Below are positions 55,448-64,000 of a stretch of 64,000 nt of DNA, one piece after another; the first letter of the stretch is position 1, and every line of letters begins with the position of its first letter. The notes beneath the pieces are model-generated. The model had not been told where the DNA came from, did not search any database, and saw only the letters and a program-made list of their open reading frames with translations. A program made the translations under genes and the position numbers. Source of the stretch: SIG598 sp045538015. Its GTDB lineage: Bacteria; Bacillota; Clostridia; Oscillospirales; Acutalibacteraceae. Location: contig JAZSQO010000067.1 of assembly GCA_045538015.1 (NCBI GenBank), positions 106,173-170,172 on the forward strand, written 5' to 3'.

Positions 55448-56824
55448 ATGGACTACCGCATCGAACACGATTCCATGGGCGAAATGAAAGTGCCCGCTGA
55501 CCGTCTTTGGGCGGCTCAGACCCAGAGAAGCTGTGAAAACTTCCGCATCGGCGTCGGCATCGAAACCATGCCCGCCGAGATCATCCACGCCTTCGGCATT
55601 CTCAAGAAGGCCGCTGCCCTGGCCAACAGCGAGCTGCGCCCCGAGAAGATGACCGCCGAGAAGGTCGCCGCCATCTGCGCCGCCTGCGACGAGGTCATCG
55701 AAGGCAAGCTCAACGACCACTTCCCGCTGGTCGTATGGCAGACCGGTTCCGGCACCCAGTCCAACATGAATTCCAACGAGGTCATCCGCAGCCGTGCCAA
55801 CCAGATCGCCGGCAAGGAGCTGACCCATCCCAACGACGACATCAACATGAGCCAGTCGTCCAACGATACTTTTCCCACCGCCATGCACATCTCCGCAGTC
55901 ATCGCCATCGAGGATAAGCTGATCCCCGCCGTGGAGCAGCTCATCGCCACCTTCAAGCGTCTCGAGGAAGAGAATGAGGGCATCGTCAAGTCTGGCAGAA
56001 CTCACCTGCAGGACGCCACTCCCATCAAGTTCTCTCAGGAGATCAGCGGCTGGCGTTCTTCTCTGGAACGTGACGTGGAGCTGCTGAAGCTGGCAGTCAA
56101 GCCCCTCTACGAGCTGGCTCTGGGCGGCACCGCCGTGGGCACCGGCCTCAACGCTCCCAAGGGTTTTGATACCCTCGTGGCCGCCAAGGTGGCTCAGCTG
56201 ACCGGCAAGCCCTTTGTCACCGCCGCCAACAAGTTCCACGCTCTGACCTCCAAGGATGAGCTGGTCTTTGCCCACGGTGCCATCAAGGCCACCGCCGCCG
56301 ATATGATGAAGATCGCCAATGACGTTCGCTGGCTGGCCTCCGGCCCCAGAGACGGTCTGGGAGAGATATTCATTCCTGAGAACGAACCCGGTTCCTCCAT
56401 CATGCCCGGCAAGGTCAATCCCACCCAGTGCGAGGCCGTTACCATGGTGGCCGTGCAGGTCATGGGCAACGACGTTGCCGTCGGACTGGCCGCCTCTCAG
56501 GGCAACTTTGAGCTGAACGTGTTCATGCCCGTTGCCGCCTACAACTTCCTCCAGTCGGCCCGTCTGCTGGCCGAGGCCATCGTTTCCTTTGACCTCAACT
56601 GCGCTGCAGGCATCAAGGCAAATAAAGAAAAGATGCACCACAACCTCCACAACAGCCTCATGCTGGTCACCGCACTCAATCCCTACATCGGCTACGAAAA
56701 CGCCGCCAAGACCGCCAAGAAGGCCTACAAGGACAACATCTCTCTGAAAGAAGCCTGCGTGGAGCTGGGCTTCCTTACCGCCGAGAAATTCGACGAGGTG
56801 TTCCATCCGGAGCAGATGGTCTGA
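55448..56824 (+). CDS. fumC: Fumarate hydratase, class II
   Basis: 458 aa. Interconverts malate and fumarate without an Fe-S cluster. Conserved regions: TQRSCENFRIG near the N-terminus, VVWQTGSGTQSNMNSNEV, HPNDDINMSQSSNDTFPTAM, GRTHLQDATPI (catalytic His) and the fumarase/aspartase signature GSSIMPGKVNP. ACAGGAGATAATTT precedes the start, 44 bp after the dehydrogenase. The class II form is oxygen-stable and unusual but not rare among gut Clostridia. Likely cotranscribed with the gene before it. Confidence 0.96.
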   Translation: MDYRIEHDSMGEMKVPADRLWAAQTQRSCENFRIGVGIETMPAEIIHAFGILKKAAALANSELRPEKMTAEKVAAICAACDEVIEGKLNDHFPLVVWQTGSGTQSNMNSNEVIRSRANQIAGKELTHPNDDINMSQSSNDTFPTAMHISAVIAIEDKLIPAVEQLIATFKRLEEENEGIVKSGRTHLQDATPIKFSQEISGWRSSLERDVELLKLAVKPLYELALGGTAVGTGLNAPKGFDTLVAAKVAQLTGKPFVTAANKFHALTSKDELVFAHGAIKATAADMMKIANDVRWLASGPRDGLGEIFIPENEPGSSIMPGKVNPTQCEAVTMVAVQVMGNDVAVGLAASQGNFELNVFMPVAAYNFLQSARLLAEAIVSFDLNCAAGIKANKEKMHHNLHNSLMLVTALNPYIGYENAAKTAKKAYKDNISLKEACVELGFLTAEKFDEVFHPEQMV

Positions 56825-56849
56825 GGCATCAATATCAAGTGAAATTCCG

Positions 56850-56880
56850 TTCCCTGAGCCGCCGAAAGCGGCTCGGGGAA
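56850..56880 (+). promoter_or_regulatory. Intercistronic hairpin between fumC and hdrB
   Basis: 13-bp arms TTCCCTGAGCCGC / GCGGCTCGGGGAA, loop CGAAA, no T-run. Probably an mRNA-stability or processing element within one long transcript. Confidence 0.6.
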
Positions 56881-56914
56881 TGCCCATAGATTTCCCACAA
56901 AGGGAGGATTAACC

Positions 56915-57709
56915 ATGAAAGTCACCTACTATCCCGGCTGCACCCTGCGCACCAAGGCAAAGGAGCTTGACACCTACGCTCACAGAGCCGCGAAGGTTCT
57001 GGGCGTTGAGCTGGTCGAGCCGGAAAACTGGCAGTGCTGCGGCGGAGTGTTCTCCTACGCCAAGGACGACATCGGCTCCAAGCTGCCCGCCGTCCGCGCG
57101 CTGATGGATGCCCGGGACAAGGGCGAGCCGCTGGTCACCGTTTGCTCGGCCTGTCACAATGTCATCAAACAGACCAACCATGCCATGCAGACCGACGGCG
57201 ATTTTGCCGCCCATGTCAACAACTATCTCGCTCAGGAGCCGGAGTCTCCCTCCTACAAAGGAGAAGCCAGAGTGCTCCATTACCTCGAGCTGCTCCGGGA
57301 CGAGATCGGCTTTGAGGCGCTGAAGGAAAAGGTGGTCAATTCCCTCGAGGGAAGAAAGATCGCTGCATACTACGGCTGCCTGCTGCTCAGGCCGTCCAAT
57401 GCCATGCGGATGGATGATCCGGAAAATCCGCAGATCATGGAGGATATGCTCCGCGCTCTGGGCGCCGAGCCGATATACTGGCCCGCACGCAACGGCTGCT
57501 GCGGCGGATATGTCACCCTTGAGGACAAGGAGCAGGCTAAGAAGAACAGCGCCAAGATCGCCGCCAACGCCGCTGCCTGCGGCGCTGAGATGATCGTGAC
57601 CGCCTGCCCGCTGTGCAAGTACAATCTTGAAAAGAGCGGAACCGGTCTTCCCGTAGTTTACTTCACCGAGCTGCTGGCCGAGGCGCTGGGTGTGAAGGAG
57701 GAAGCATGA
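56915..57709 (+). CDS. hdrB: Heterodisulfide reductase subunit B-like protein
   Basis: 264 aa. HdrB carries two CCG domains that bind non-cubane [4Fe-4S] clusters for disulfide reduction. The first set is YYPGCTLRTKAKELD, NWQCCGGVFSYAKDD and VCSACHNVIKQTN; the second is YYGCLLLRPS, ARNGCCGGYVT and TACPLCKYNLE. In methanogens the substrate is CoM-S-S-CoB; in bacteria the disulfide partner is other (for example DsrC in sulfate reducers) or unknown. AAAGGGAGGATT precedes the start. It overlaps hdrC by 4 bp. Confidence 0.92.
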   Translation: MKVTYYPGCTLRTKAKELDTYAHRAAKVLGVELVEPENWQCCGGVFSYAKDDIGSKLPAVRALMDARDKGEPLVTVCSACHNVIKQTNHAMQTDGDFAAHVNNYLAQEPESPSYKGEARVLHYLELLRDEIGFEALKEKVVNSLEGRKIAAYYGCLLLRPSNAMRMDDPENPQIMEDMLRALGAEPIYWPARNGCCGGYVTLEDKEQAKKNSAKIAANAAACGAEMIVTACPLCKYNLEKSGTGLPVVYFTELLAEALGVKEEA

Positions 57710-58101
57710 TGCAGAGCAAAAACGACCTTCGCCGCGAACAGATACTGCGCATGAGCGGCGTAAATCCCAGAAAATGTATGAAGTGCGGCAAGTGCACCGC
57801 TACCTGCCCCTCCTTTGACGAGATGGAGTACCATCCCCACGAGTTTGTGTACATGGTGGAGTCGGGCGAGATTGAGCCGCTGATCAAATCAGAGTCCCTT
57901 TACAAGTGCCTGACCTGCTTTGCCTGCGTGGAAAAGTGTCCCAGAAGCGTGGAGCCGGCCAAGCTCATTGAGGCTGTGCGCAACATCGTCATCCGCGAAA
58001 AGGGCGGCAGCCGCCTTACTCCCGACGGCATTCCCGCTCAGCTGGACGAGGATATGCCCCAGCAGCTGCTCATGGCGGCGCTTCGCAAATATAGCAAATA
58101 A
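57706..58101 (+). CDS. hdrC: Heterodisulfide reductase subunit C-like ferredoxin
   Basis: 131 aa with two [4Fe-4S] motifs, MKCGKCTATCPSFDEMEYHP and CLTCFACVEKCPRSVEPAK, passing electrons from HdrA to HdrB. The N-terminus (QSKNDLRREQILRMSGVNPR) is the short helical region seen in HdrC. ATGA overlap with hdrB indicates coupled translation. Size and motif spacing are those of bacterial HdrC. Confidence 0.92.
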   Translation: MMQSKNDLRREQILRMSGVNPRKCMKCGKCTATCPSFDEMEYHPHEFVYMVESGEIEPLIKSESLYKCLTCFACVEKCPRSVEPAKLIEAVRNIVIREKGGSRLTPDGIPAQLDEDMPQQLLMAALRKYSK

Positions 58102-58128
58102 TAAATCCGTAACCCGGAGGAAATAGAT

Positions 58129-60123
58129 ATGCAGAGAATTGGTGTATTTGTATGCTGGTGCGGCAGCAATATCGCCGGAACGGTGGATGTCAAAGCTGTT
58201 GCCGACGCTCTCAGAAGCGAGCCGGGCGTGGTTTTCTCCACCGAGTACCAGTATATGTGCTCTCAGGCAGGTCAGGATATCATCAAGGCCGCCATCGCCG
58301 AGCATAACCTGACCGGCGTAGTGGTGTGCTCCTGCTCCCCCAGAATGCACGAAGCCACCTCCCGCAAGACCGCCGCAGCCGCCGGTCTTAACCCCTACAT
58401 GGTGGAGATCGCCAACATCCGCGAGCAGTGCTCGTGGATACACAAGGACATGGCCACCGGCACCGAGAAGGCTATCATTCTCGGCAAGGCAGCCGTTGCC
58501 AAGGTCAACCTCAACGCCCCGCTGACTCCCGGTGAGTCTCCCGTGACCAAGCGTGCCCTCGTCATCGGCGGCGGTATCGCCGGCATCCAGACCGCACTGG
58601 ATATCGCCGACGCAGGCTTCCCCGTGGACATCGTGGAAACCAAGCCCACCATCGGCGGCAAGATGGCTCAGCTGGACAAAACCTTCCCCACCCTCGACTG
58701 CGCCGCCTGCATCCTCACTCCAAAGATGGTGGACGCGGCTCAGCATGAGAATATCAGGATCATCTCCTACGCCGAGGTCACCGAGGTCAAGGGCTTCGTG
58801 GGCAACTTCGACGTTACCATTAAAAAGAAAGCCAGATTTGTCAAGGAAGACATCTGCACCGGCTGCGGACTGTGCACCGAAAAGTGCCCCCAGAAGAACG
58901 TTCCCAACGAGTTCAACCTGGGAATGGATAACCGCCGCGCCATCTACATTCCCTTTGCTCAGGCTGTACCCAAGGTAGCCACCATCGATCCCAACTACTG
59001 CACCAAGCTCAAGACGGGCAAGTGCGGTGTGTGCGCCAAAGTGTGCACCGCCGGAGCCATCGATTACGAGGCAAAGGACGAATATATCTACGAAAAGTAC
59101 GGCGCAATCGTAGCCGCCACCGGCTTCAATCCCATCTCCATGGAGAAGTTCGACGAGTTTGCCTACAACAGCTCCAAGGACGTCATCACCTCCCTTGAGT
59201 TCGAGCGCCTGACCAACGCCGCAGGTCCCACTGCGGGCAAGCTGCTCAGACCCTCCGACGGCGAGCATCCCCACACCATCGTGTTCGTGCAGTGTGTTGG
59301 CTCCAGATGCGATGCTTGCAACGAAAAGGGCAAGGAATACTGCTCCAAGATCTGCTGCATGTACACCGCTAAGCACGCCATGCTCACCCGTGACAAGTAC
59401 CCCGACACCGAGGTTTATGTATTCTACATCGATGTGCGTACCCCCGGTAAGAACTTCGACGAGTTCTACCGCCGCGCCGTTGAGGAATACGGCGTGAAGT
59501 ACGTCAAGGGCATGGTGGGCAAGGTTTCTCCCGTGGGCAACAAGCTCAAGGTGCAGGCCTCTGACCTTATCGCCAACAAGCAGATGGTCATCGATGCCGA
59601 CCTTGTTGTCCTTGCCGCCGCCATCGAGCCGGATAAATCCGCCCGGCCTCTCGCCACCATGCTGACCGCCAGCATGGATACCAACGACTTCTTCACCGAG
59701 GCACATCCCAAGCTGCGTCCCGTGGAAAGCCCCACCGCAGGCGTGTTCCTGTCGGGAGCCTGTCAGGGCCCCAAGGACATCCCCGATACCGTCGCACAGG
59801 CAGGTGCTGCCGCATCCAAGGTCATCGGTCTGCTGGTAAAAGACAAGCTCAAGGGTAACCCCTGCGTTGCTCAGTCGGACGAACTGATGTGCAACGGCTG
59901 CTCCTCCTGCGAGCGCGTGTGCCCCTACGGCGCAATCACATATATTGACAAGGAATTCAGAATGCCGGACAGAACCACTCAGGTTCGCAGAGTGGCTTCG
60001 GTCAATCCCGCCGTCTGTCAGGGCTGCGGTGCCTGCACCGTTGCCTGCCCGTCCGGAGCAATGGATCTCAACGGCTTCAAGAACAGCCAGATCATGGCGG
60101 AGGTGGACGCAATATGCAAGTAA
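58129..60123 (+). CDS. hdrA: Heterodisulfide reductase subunit A-like flavoprotein
   Basis: 664 aa. HdrA holds the bifurcating FAD. It starts RIGVFVCWCGSNIAGTVDVK, then has a cluster-binding CSCSPRMHE loop (~68), the FAD-binding VIGGGIAGIQTALD (~146), ACILTPKM region, [4Fe-4S] CTGCGLCTEKCPQ (~243), a Cys segment CGVCAKVCTAGAI, VFVQCVGSRC, and two C-terminal ferredoxin motifs CNGCSSCERVCPYGAI and CQGCGACTVACPSGAM. The set matches full-length HdrA. It overlaps the next gene by 10 bp. Confidence 0.95.
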   Translation: MQRIGVFVCWCGSNIAGTVDVKAVADALRSEPGVVFSTEYQYMCSQAGQDIIKAAIAEHNLTGVVVCSCSPRMHEATSRKTAAAAGLNPYMVEIANIREQCSWIHKDMATGTEKAIILGKAAVAKVNLNAPLTPGESPVTKRALVIGGGIAGIQTALDIADAGFPVDIVETKPTIGGKMAQLDKTFPTLDCAACILTPKMVDAAQHENIRIISYAEVTEVKGFVGNFDVTIKKKARFVKEDICTGCGLCTEKCPQKNVPNEFNLGMDNRRAIYIPFAQAVPKVATIDPNYCTKLKTGKCGVCAKVCTAGAIDYEAKDEYIYEKYGAIVAATGFNPISMEKFDEFAYNSSKDVITSLEFERLTNAAGPTAGKLLRPSDGEHPHTIVFVQCVGSRCDACNEKGKEYCSKICCMYTAKHAMLTRDKYPDTEVYVFYIDVRTPGKNFDEFYRRAVEEYGVKYVKGMVGKVSPVGNKLKVQASDLIANKQMVIDADLVVLAAAIEPDKSARPLATMLTASMDTNDFFTEAHPKLRPVESPTAGVFLSGACQGPKDIPDTVAQAGAAASKVIGLLVKDKLKGNPCVAQSDELMCNGCSSCERVCPYGAITYIDKEFRMPDRTTQVRRVASVNPAVCQGCGACTVACPSGAMDLNGFKNSQIMAEVDAICK

Positions 60124-60548
60124 ATGAATACAGACCGCTGATCGTTGCCTTCTGCTGCAACTGGTGCTCCTACGCCGGTGCCGACCTTGCAGGCAGCAAC
60201 CGCCTTGCCTATCCCGCCGACGTAAAGATCATCCGCGTGCCCTGCTCCTGCAGAGTCAACCCCATGTTCGTTCTGCGTGCCTTCCAGAGAGGCGCGGACG
60301 GCGTTATCATCTGCGGTTGTCACCCAGGCGACTGCCACTACACCTCGGGCAACTACTACGCCCGCAGAAGAATGACCGCTCTGTTTTCCATGCTGGATTA
60401 CCTCGGCATCGAGCGAGAGCGCACCCGTCTTGAGTGGGTGTCAGCCGCCGAGGGCGCAAAATTTGCCGCCACCATGAACGACTTTGCCGAAAAGGTAGCC
60501 GCTCTGGGAGAGAACAAGAGACTGGAGGATCTGCGATGCAAGCGATAA
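60114..60548 (+). CDS. MvhD/FlxD-like iron-sulfur subunit
   Basis: 144 aa. MvhD-type subunits carry a [2Fe-2S] cluster and connect a hydrogenase or flavin oxidoreductase to HdrA. The Cys motifs are VAFCCNWCSYAGADLAG, VPCSCRVNPMFVLRAF and IICGCHPGDCHYTSGNYYAR. With flavin and ferredoxin-like subunits downstream instead of hydrogenase genes, this corresponds to FlxD of FlxABCD-HdrABC complexes. Overlaps hdrA by 10 bp and the following gene by 13 bp. Confidence 0.9.
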   Translation: MQVNEYRPLIVAFCCNWCSYAGADLAGSNRLAYPADVKIIRVPCSCRVNPMFVLRAFQRGADGVIICGCHPGDCHYTSGNYYARRRMTALFSMLDYLGIERERTRLEWVSAAEGAKFAATMNDFAEKVAALGENKRLEDLRCKR

Positions 60549-61528
60549 CCAGAGAAGTACTGACCGCGAAAGCTATTGCATTGCTTTCCGACGGTACTGT
60601 TGACCGTGTGCTGGGCTGGAAGAAGGGTGAATTTGGTTACGATGTCACTCCCGGCATTTTCACCGGCGCTCAGCAGCTTGAAAATGAATTTGTGTGGGGC
60701 GATTTCTGTGCTCCCAACCTTTCAAAATATCTCCTCGCCGAGACGAGAAAAACCGAAAGCAAGGTGCTTGTTTTCCTCAAGCCCTGCGACACCTACAGCT
60801 TCAACCAGCTGCTCACCGAACACCGCTTCGACCGGGAGAAGGTCTATGTTATAGGCGTTCCCTGCGAGGGCATGATTTCCGAAAGCGAAATCAAAGCAAA
60901 GGCCGAGGGCATCGCTTCCGTCACCGACAACGGTGACACCGTGACCATCGCAACCCTGTATGACGGCGACATCACCGTGCCCAGAAACGAACTGCTTCCC
61001 GACCGCTGTGTCAACTGCAAGTCAAAGCAGCACGTTGCCTACGACGAGCTGCTTGGCGAGGAAGGCCAAGTCCTTGACTCTGCCCGCTTTGACGAAGTCG
61101 AGAAGATCGAGAGCATGACTCCCGACCAGCGCTTTGAGTTCTGGCAGGGTGAGCTGGGCCGCTGCATCCGCTGCAACGCCTGCCGCGATGTGTGCCCCGC
61201 CTGCACCTGCGAGAAGTGCGTTTTCGACAACCCCAAGTCGGGCATCGAGAGCAAGGCTCCCTCGGACAGCTTCGAGGAAAAGATGTTCCATATCATCCGC
61301 GCCTTCCATGTGGCCGGACGGTGCACCGACTGCGGCGAATGCTCCAGAGTGTGCCCCCAGAATATTCCTCTCCACCTGCTCAACCGCAAGTTCATCAAGG
61401 ACTTTGACGGTCTCTACGGCGAGTATCAGGCAGGCGATGAGGTGGGCAGCAGAGCTCCGCTGGTAAACTACGACTTTGACGACATCGAGCCGGGCGAGGC
61501 CGTGGAAAGGGGATGCAGCCATGCGTAA
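60536..61528 (+). CDS. Flx-type 4Fe-4S dicluster subunit (FlxB/FlxC-like)
   Basis: 330 aa from ATG 60536 (CTGGAGG upstream). The N-terminal ~200 aa resemble the FrhB-like part of such subunits (VLVFLKPCDTYSFNQLLTEH, GVPCEGMI, PDRCVNCKSKQHVAYDEL), followed by a ferredoxin part with CIRCNACRDVCPACTCEKC and CTDCGECSRVCPQNIPLHLL. Role: relay electrons between the NADH-oxidising FlxA and FlxD/HdrA. Whether it is B or C of the Flx set I cannot decide. Overlaps the next gene by 8 bp. Confidence 0.82.
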   Translation: MQAITREVLTAKAIALLSDGTVDRVLGWKKGEFGYDVTPGIFTGAQQLENEFVWGDFCAPNLSKYLLAETRKTESKVLVFLKPCDTYSFNQLLTEHRFDREKVYVIGVPCEGMISESEIKAKAEGIASVTDNGDTVTIATLYDGDITVPRNELLPDRCVNCKSKQHVAYDELLGEEGQVLDSARFDEVEKIESMTPDQRFEFWQGELGRCIRCNACRDVCPACTCEKCVFDNPKSGIESKAPSDSFEEKMFHIIRAFHVAGRCTDCGECSRVCPQNIPLHLLNRKFIKDFDGLYGEYQAGDEVGSRAPLVNYDFDDIEPGEAVERGCSHA

Positions 61529-62540
61529 GATATCTCTTGAAAAGCTGAACGACCTCTTTGCCGCCATCGCTGAAAAGCAGGCTCTCTACCTGCCCGTGGA
61601 CACCGCCGCCGGCGCTAAGTTCGAGCAGTGGAGCGAGGGCGTACAGCTCTCCGACGCGCTCAACACCGTGCGCAGCCCCAAGGATTTCTTCTTCCCCCAG
61701 AGCGAGGATCTGATGAAGTTCAGGACCGAGGGCAAGAAGATCGAGATAATCGACATCCGTGACGAGCACGAGGATTTTGTCATCTTCGGCGTAAAGGCCT
61801 GCGACGTGCGCGCCTTTGCCGTGCTTGATAATGTGTTCCTCAGCGATCCCGTCGATACCTACTACAAGAACCGCCGCGACCATGGCGTTATCATGTCCAT
61901 GGCCTGCAATAAGCCGGCGGAAACCTGCTTCTGCGGCACATTCGACATAGACGCCGCCGATCCCGAGGGCGACATCGTCTGCCACATGACCGACGACGCT
62001 CTGTTCCTCGATGCCAAGACCGACAAGGGCGCTTCGCTGATGGCTCAGCTTGAATCCATCACCGAGGAATGCGGCAGCGAGGCCGTCAACGAGCAGAAGG
62101 CTATCATCAGGGAGCGCCTTTCCCGACTTCCCCTTGCCAGCCTGACCAAGGATGCCTTCGGCGAGGGCAAGACCCAGAAGTACTTTGACGCTCCCGAGTG
62201 GAAGGAGCTGTCCGAGGCCTGCCTCGGCTGCGGCACCTGCACCTTTGTGTGCCCCACCTGCCAGTGCTATGACATCCGTGACTTCGACAATGGCCGGGAG
62301 GTCACCCGCTACCGCTGCTGGGATTCCTGTATGTACTCCGAGTTCACCAAAATGTCCGCCGGTCAGCCTCGTCTGACTCAGATGGAGCGCTTCAGACAGC
62401 GTTTCATGCACAAGCTGGTGTACTATCCCGAGCGCTACGGCGGACTGTTCTCCTGCGTGGGCTGCGGCCGCTGCCTTGCCAAGTGCCCCATCCGCATGAA
62501 TATCGTTAAGGTAATGAAAAAACTGGGAGGTAACGACTAA
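61521..62540 (+). CDS. Flx-type 4Fe-4S dicluster subunit, AsrA/HydB-like
   Basis: 339 aa from ATG 61521. The N-terminal part (KLNDLFAAIAEKQALYLPVD; IFGVKACDVRAFAVLDNVFL) is typical of sulfhydrogenase beta / anaerobic sulfite reductase A-like proteins, and the C-terminus carries two clusters: CLGCGTCTFVCPTCQCYDIR and CVGCGRCLAKCPIRMNIVKV. Together with the preceding gene it forms the electron wire of the Flx module. It shares one base with the flxA-like start (TAATG). Confidence 0.85.
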   Translation: MRKISLEKLNDLFAAIAEKQALYLPVDTAAGAKFEQWSEGVQLSDALNTVRSPKDFFFPQSEDLMKFRTEGKKIEIIDIRDEHEDFVIFGVKACDVRAFAVLDNVFLSDPVDTYYKNRRDHGVIMSMACNKPAETCFCGTFDIDAADPEGDIVCHMTDDALFLDAKTDKGASLMAQLESITEECGSEAVNEQKAIIRERLSRLPLASLTKDAFGEGKTQKYFDAPEWKELSEACLGCGTCTFVCPTCQCYDIRDFDNGREVTRYRCWDSCMYSEFTKMSAGQPRLTQMERFRQRFMHKLVYYPERYGGLFSCVGCGRCLAKCPIRMNIVKVMKKLGGND

Positions 62541-63373
62541 TGGAAAACATCAAAGAACCTCTCATTCCCGCCATTGGCGAGGTTGTTGACATCCGCATCG
62601 ACACTCCGGACATCAAGACCTTCCGCGTGGTTACTCCCGACGGTGTAAAGCCCTTCATCCACAAGCCCGGTCAGTGCGCCATGCTGTCCGTGCCCGGTGT
62701 CGGCGAGGGTATGTTCTCCATCACCTCCTCGCCCACCAACGAGGAGTACATGGAATTCTCCATCAAGAAGTGCGGCTGCGTCACCGAATGGCTCCACGCC
62801 ATGGAGGTGGGTCAGCAGATCACCATCCGCGGCCCCTACGGCAACGCCTTCCCCGTGGATACAGAATTTGCCGGCAAGGATATGCTGTTCATCGCCGGCG
62901 GCATCGGCCTTGCGCCTCTGCGCTCGGTCATCAATTACTGTCGCCACTACCGTGACCGCTACGGCAAGATCGACATCGTCTACGGCGCCCGCTCCAAGGA
63001 TGATCTGGTTGACTACAACGAGATCATTACCGAATGGATGGCCGACGAAGGCGTCAATGTCCATCTGACCATCGACAATCCCCAGGAGGGCTGGGACGGC
63101 CATGTGGGCTTTGTTCCCAACTATGTCAAGGAGCTGGGCTTCGATACCAACAAGACCGCCATTCTCTGCGGCCCGCCCATTATGATAAAATTCACTCTGG
63201 ACGGTCTGATGGCTCTGGGCTTTGAGAAAACCCAGGTGTACACCACTCTTGAAATGCGCATGAAGTGCGGCATCGGCAAGTGCGGCCGCTGCAATGTAGG
63301 CAGCAAGTACATCTGCAAGGACGGCCCCGTTTTCCGCTTTGACGAGCTGGACGAGTTACCCGATGAATATTGA
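62540..63373 (+). CDS. FlxA-like NAD(P)H/FAD oxidoreductase subunit
   Basis: 277 aa of the ferredoxin-NADP reductase / PyrK / HydG-type fold. FAD-binding region GMFSITSSPTNEEYMEFSIK and GQQITIRGPYGNAF; NAD(P)H-binding MLFIAGGIGLAPLRSVINYC and LCGPPIMIKFTL; C-terminal [2Fe-2S]-type Cys set MRMKCGIGKCGRCNVGSKYICKDGP split as CGIGKCGRCNVG. It oxidises NADH and feeds electrons into the Flx/Hdr complex. It completes the Flx set found with HdrABC in Desulfovibrio and various anaerobes. Confidence 0.92.
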   Translation: MENIKEPLIPAIGEVVDIRIDTPDIKTFRVVTPDGVKPFIHKPGQCAMLSVPGVGEGMFSITSSPTNEEYMEFSIKKCGCVTEWLHAMEVGQQITIRGPYGNAFPVDTEFAGKDMLFIAGGIGLAPLRSVINYCRHYRDRYGKIDIVYGARSKDDLVDYNEIITEWMADEGVNVHLTIDNPQEGWDGHVGFVPNYVKELGFDTNKTAILCGPPIMIKFTLDGLMALGFEKTQVYTTLEMRMKCGIGKCGRCNVGSKYICKDGPVFRFDELDELPDEY

Positions 63374-63395
63374 TTTCCGAAAGGAATTAAATAAC

Positions 63396-64000
63396 ATGGA
63401 AAATATGGTTAATGTATATCTGTTCGGCAAGAAATACGAGGTGCCCGCCGACCTTACCATCATGCGGGCCATGGAGTATGCCGGATATCAGCTGGTGCGC
63501 GGCTGCGGCTGCCGCAACGGCTTCTGCGGCGCCTGCGCCACCATCTACCGCATCAAAGGCGACCGGGAGCTGAAAACCTGCCTTGCCTGCCAGACCAAGG
63601 TCGAGGAGGGAATGTTCGTTGCCACACTGCCCTTCTTCCCCCTCGTCAAGCAGGTTTACGACATCGAAAAGATCAGCGCCTCTCAGCAGGTCATGATGCA
63701 GCTGTATCCCGAGATCTACGCCTGCATCGGCTGCCACGCCTGCACCAAAAACTGCACTCAGGATCTCAACGTCATGCAGTACATCGCCTACGCTCAGCGG
63801 GGCGAATTTGAAAAGTGCGCCGAAGAATCCTTCGACTGCGTAATGTGCGGCGTGTGCACCACCCGCTGCCCCCCCGGCACCTCCCACCCTCAGGTGGCCA
63901 TGCTGGCCCGCCGACTGAACGGCAAGTACATCGCGCCTCACTGCGACCATCTGGATGACCGCATCCAGGAGATCCAGGACGGCAAGTTCGAAGAGCTGAT
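63396..64000 (+). CDS. Fumarate-reductase-type iron-sulfur protein (partial)
   Basis: The first 201 codons, cut by the window end. An N-terminal plant-type [2Fe-2S] domain (GCGCRNGFCGACATIYRIKG, CLACQT) is followed by two ferredoxin clusters (CIGCHACTKNCTQDLNVMQY; CVMCGVCTTRCPPGTSHPQV). This is the cluster set of SdhB/FrdB and of TfrB, the thiol:fumarate reductase subunit. AAAGGAATT precedes the start, 22 bp after flxA. A flavoprotein catalytic subunit would be expected next; that lies outside the window. Confidence 0.82.
   Translation, partial: MENMVNVYLFGKKYEVPADLTIMRAMEYAGYQLVRGCGCRNGFCGACATIYRIKGDRELKTCLACQTKVEEGMFVATLPFFPLVKQVYDIEKISASQQVMMQLYPEIYACIGCHACTKNCTQDLNVMQYIAYAQRGEFEKCAEESFDCVMCGVCTTRCPPGTSHPQVAMLARRLNGKYIAPHCDHLDDRIQEIQDGKFEEL

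Overview
The window looks like a chromosomal segment of a strictly anaerobic, gut-type Clostridium, most likely in the Oscillospiraceae/Ruminococcaceae. The evidence is the SCIFF peptide with its radical-SAM maturase, the Clostridia-specific TIGR04086 protein beside yajC, a SpoIIM-XerD pair, a short HisG that needs HisZ, an NAD-dependent DNA ligase, and an Hdr-Flx electron-bifurcation operon. Most of it is GC-rich and densely coded. One stretch (about 39.1-42.5 kb) is visibly poorer in GC and behaves like an accessory island. The taxon is an inference from gene content.

Layout. 0-7.3 kb: the end of lysA, a secreted NodB deacetylase, an SCP2-domain protein, a Cys-rich conserved protein, a membrane-anchored surface protein and a MATE exporter. 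7.3-10 kb: yajC, a TIGR04086 membrane protein, and scfA-scfB. 10.5-13 kb: proC, spoIIM, xerD. 13.1-21.6 kb: a GyrB/ParE-like gene runs straight into hisZ-G-D-C-B and a fused hisA-hisI, then a small membrane protein. hisH and hisF are absent and hisE lies 7 kb away. 21.6-31.8 kb: a zinc-ribbon membrane protein, ligA, a second Xer recombinase, a membrane-anchored protein, and a leftward operon prfB - THUMP methyltransferase - lipid kinase - hisE - yifB. 32-38.6 kb: a leucine-rich-repeat protein, an F420-ligase-like enzyme, a giant surface protein, YjbQ, a ComEA-like protein and a PH-domain protein.

38.7-42.5 kb: tRNA-Ser(GGA), a palindrome-rich repeat, and then an array of very small, mutually related genes on the minus strand. 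Interleaved with them are four predicted small RNAs. Each has a near-consensus promoter with 17-bp spacing and an extended -10 element, and each folds into a branched structure closed by a helix that ends in a T-run. The helix sequences differ while the pairing is kept. I recognise neither the RNAs nor the proteins; this is the best candidate here for an undescribed system.

42.6-54 kb: a rhodanese lipoprotein, a ZIP transporter, a LytTR-DUF3021-CPBP-ABC cassette with a tandem operator, an IlvD-family dehydratase with a circularly permuted GH3 glycosidase, a YwaF-like membrane protein and an MscS channel. 54.4-64 kb: a Rex-type operator precedes a malate/lactate dehydrogenase and fumarase, followed by hdrB-hdrC-hdrA, an MvhD/FlxD-like protein, two ferredoxin-like Flx subunits, FlxA, and a fumarate-reductase-type iron-sulfur protein cut by the window end. 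Together these suggest a redox module that takes electrons from NADH, uses flavin-based bifurcation, and disposes of carbon through malate and fumarate.
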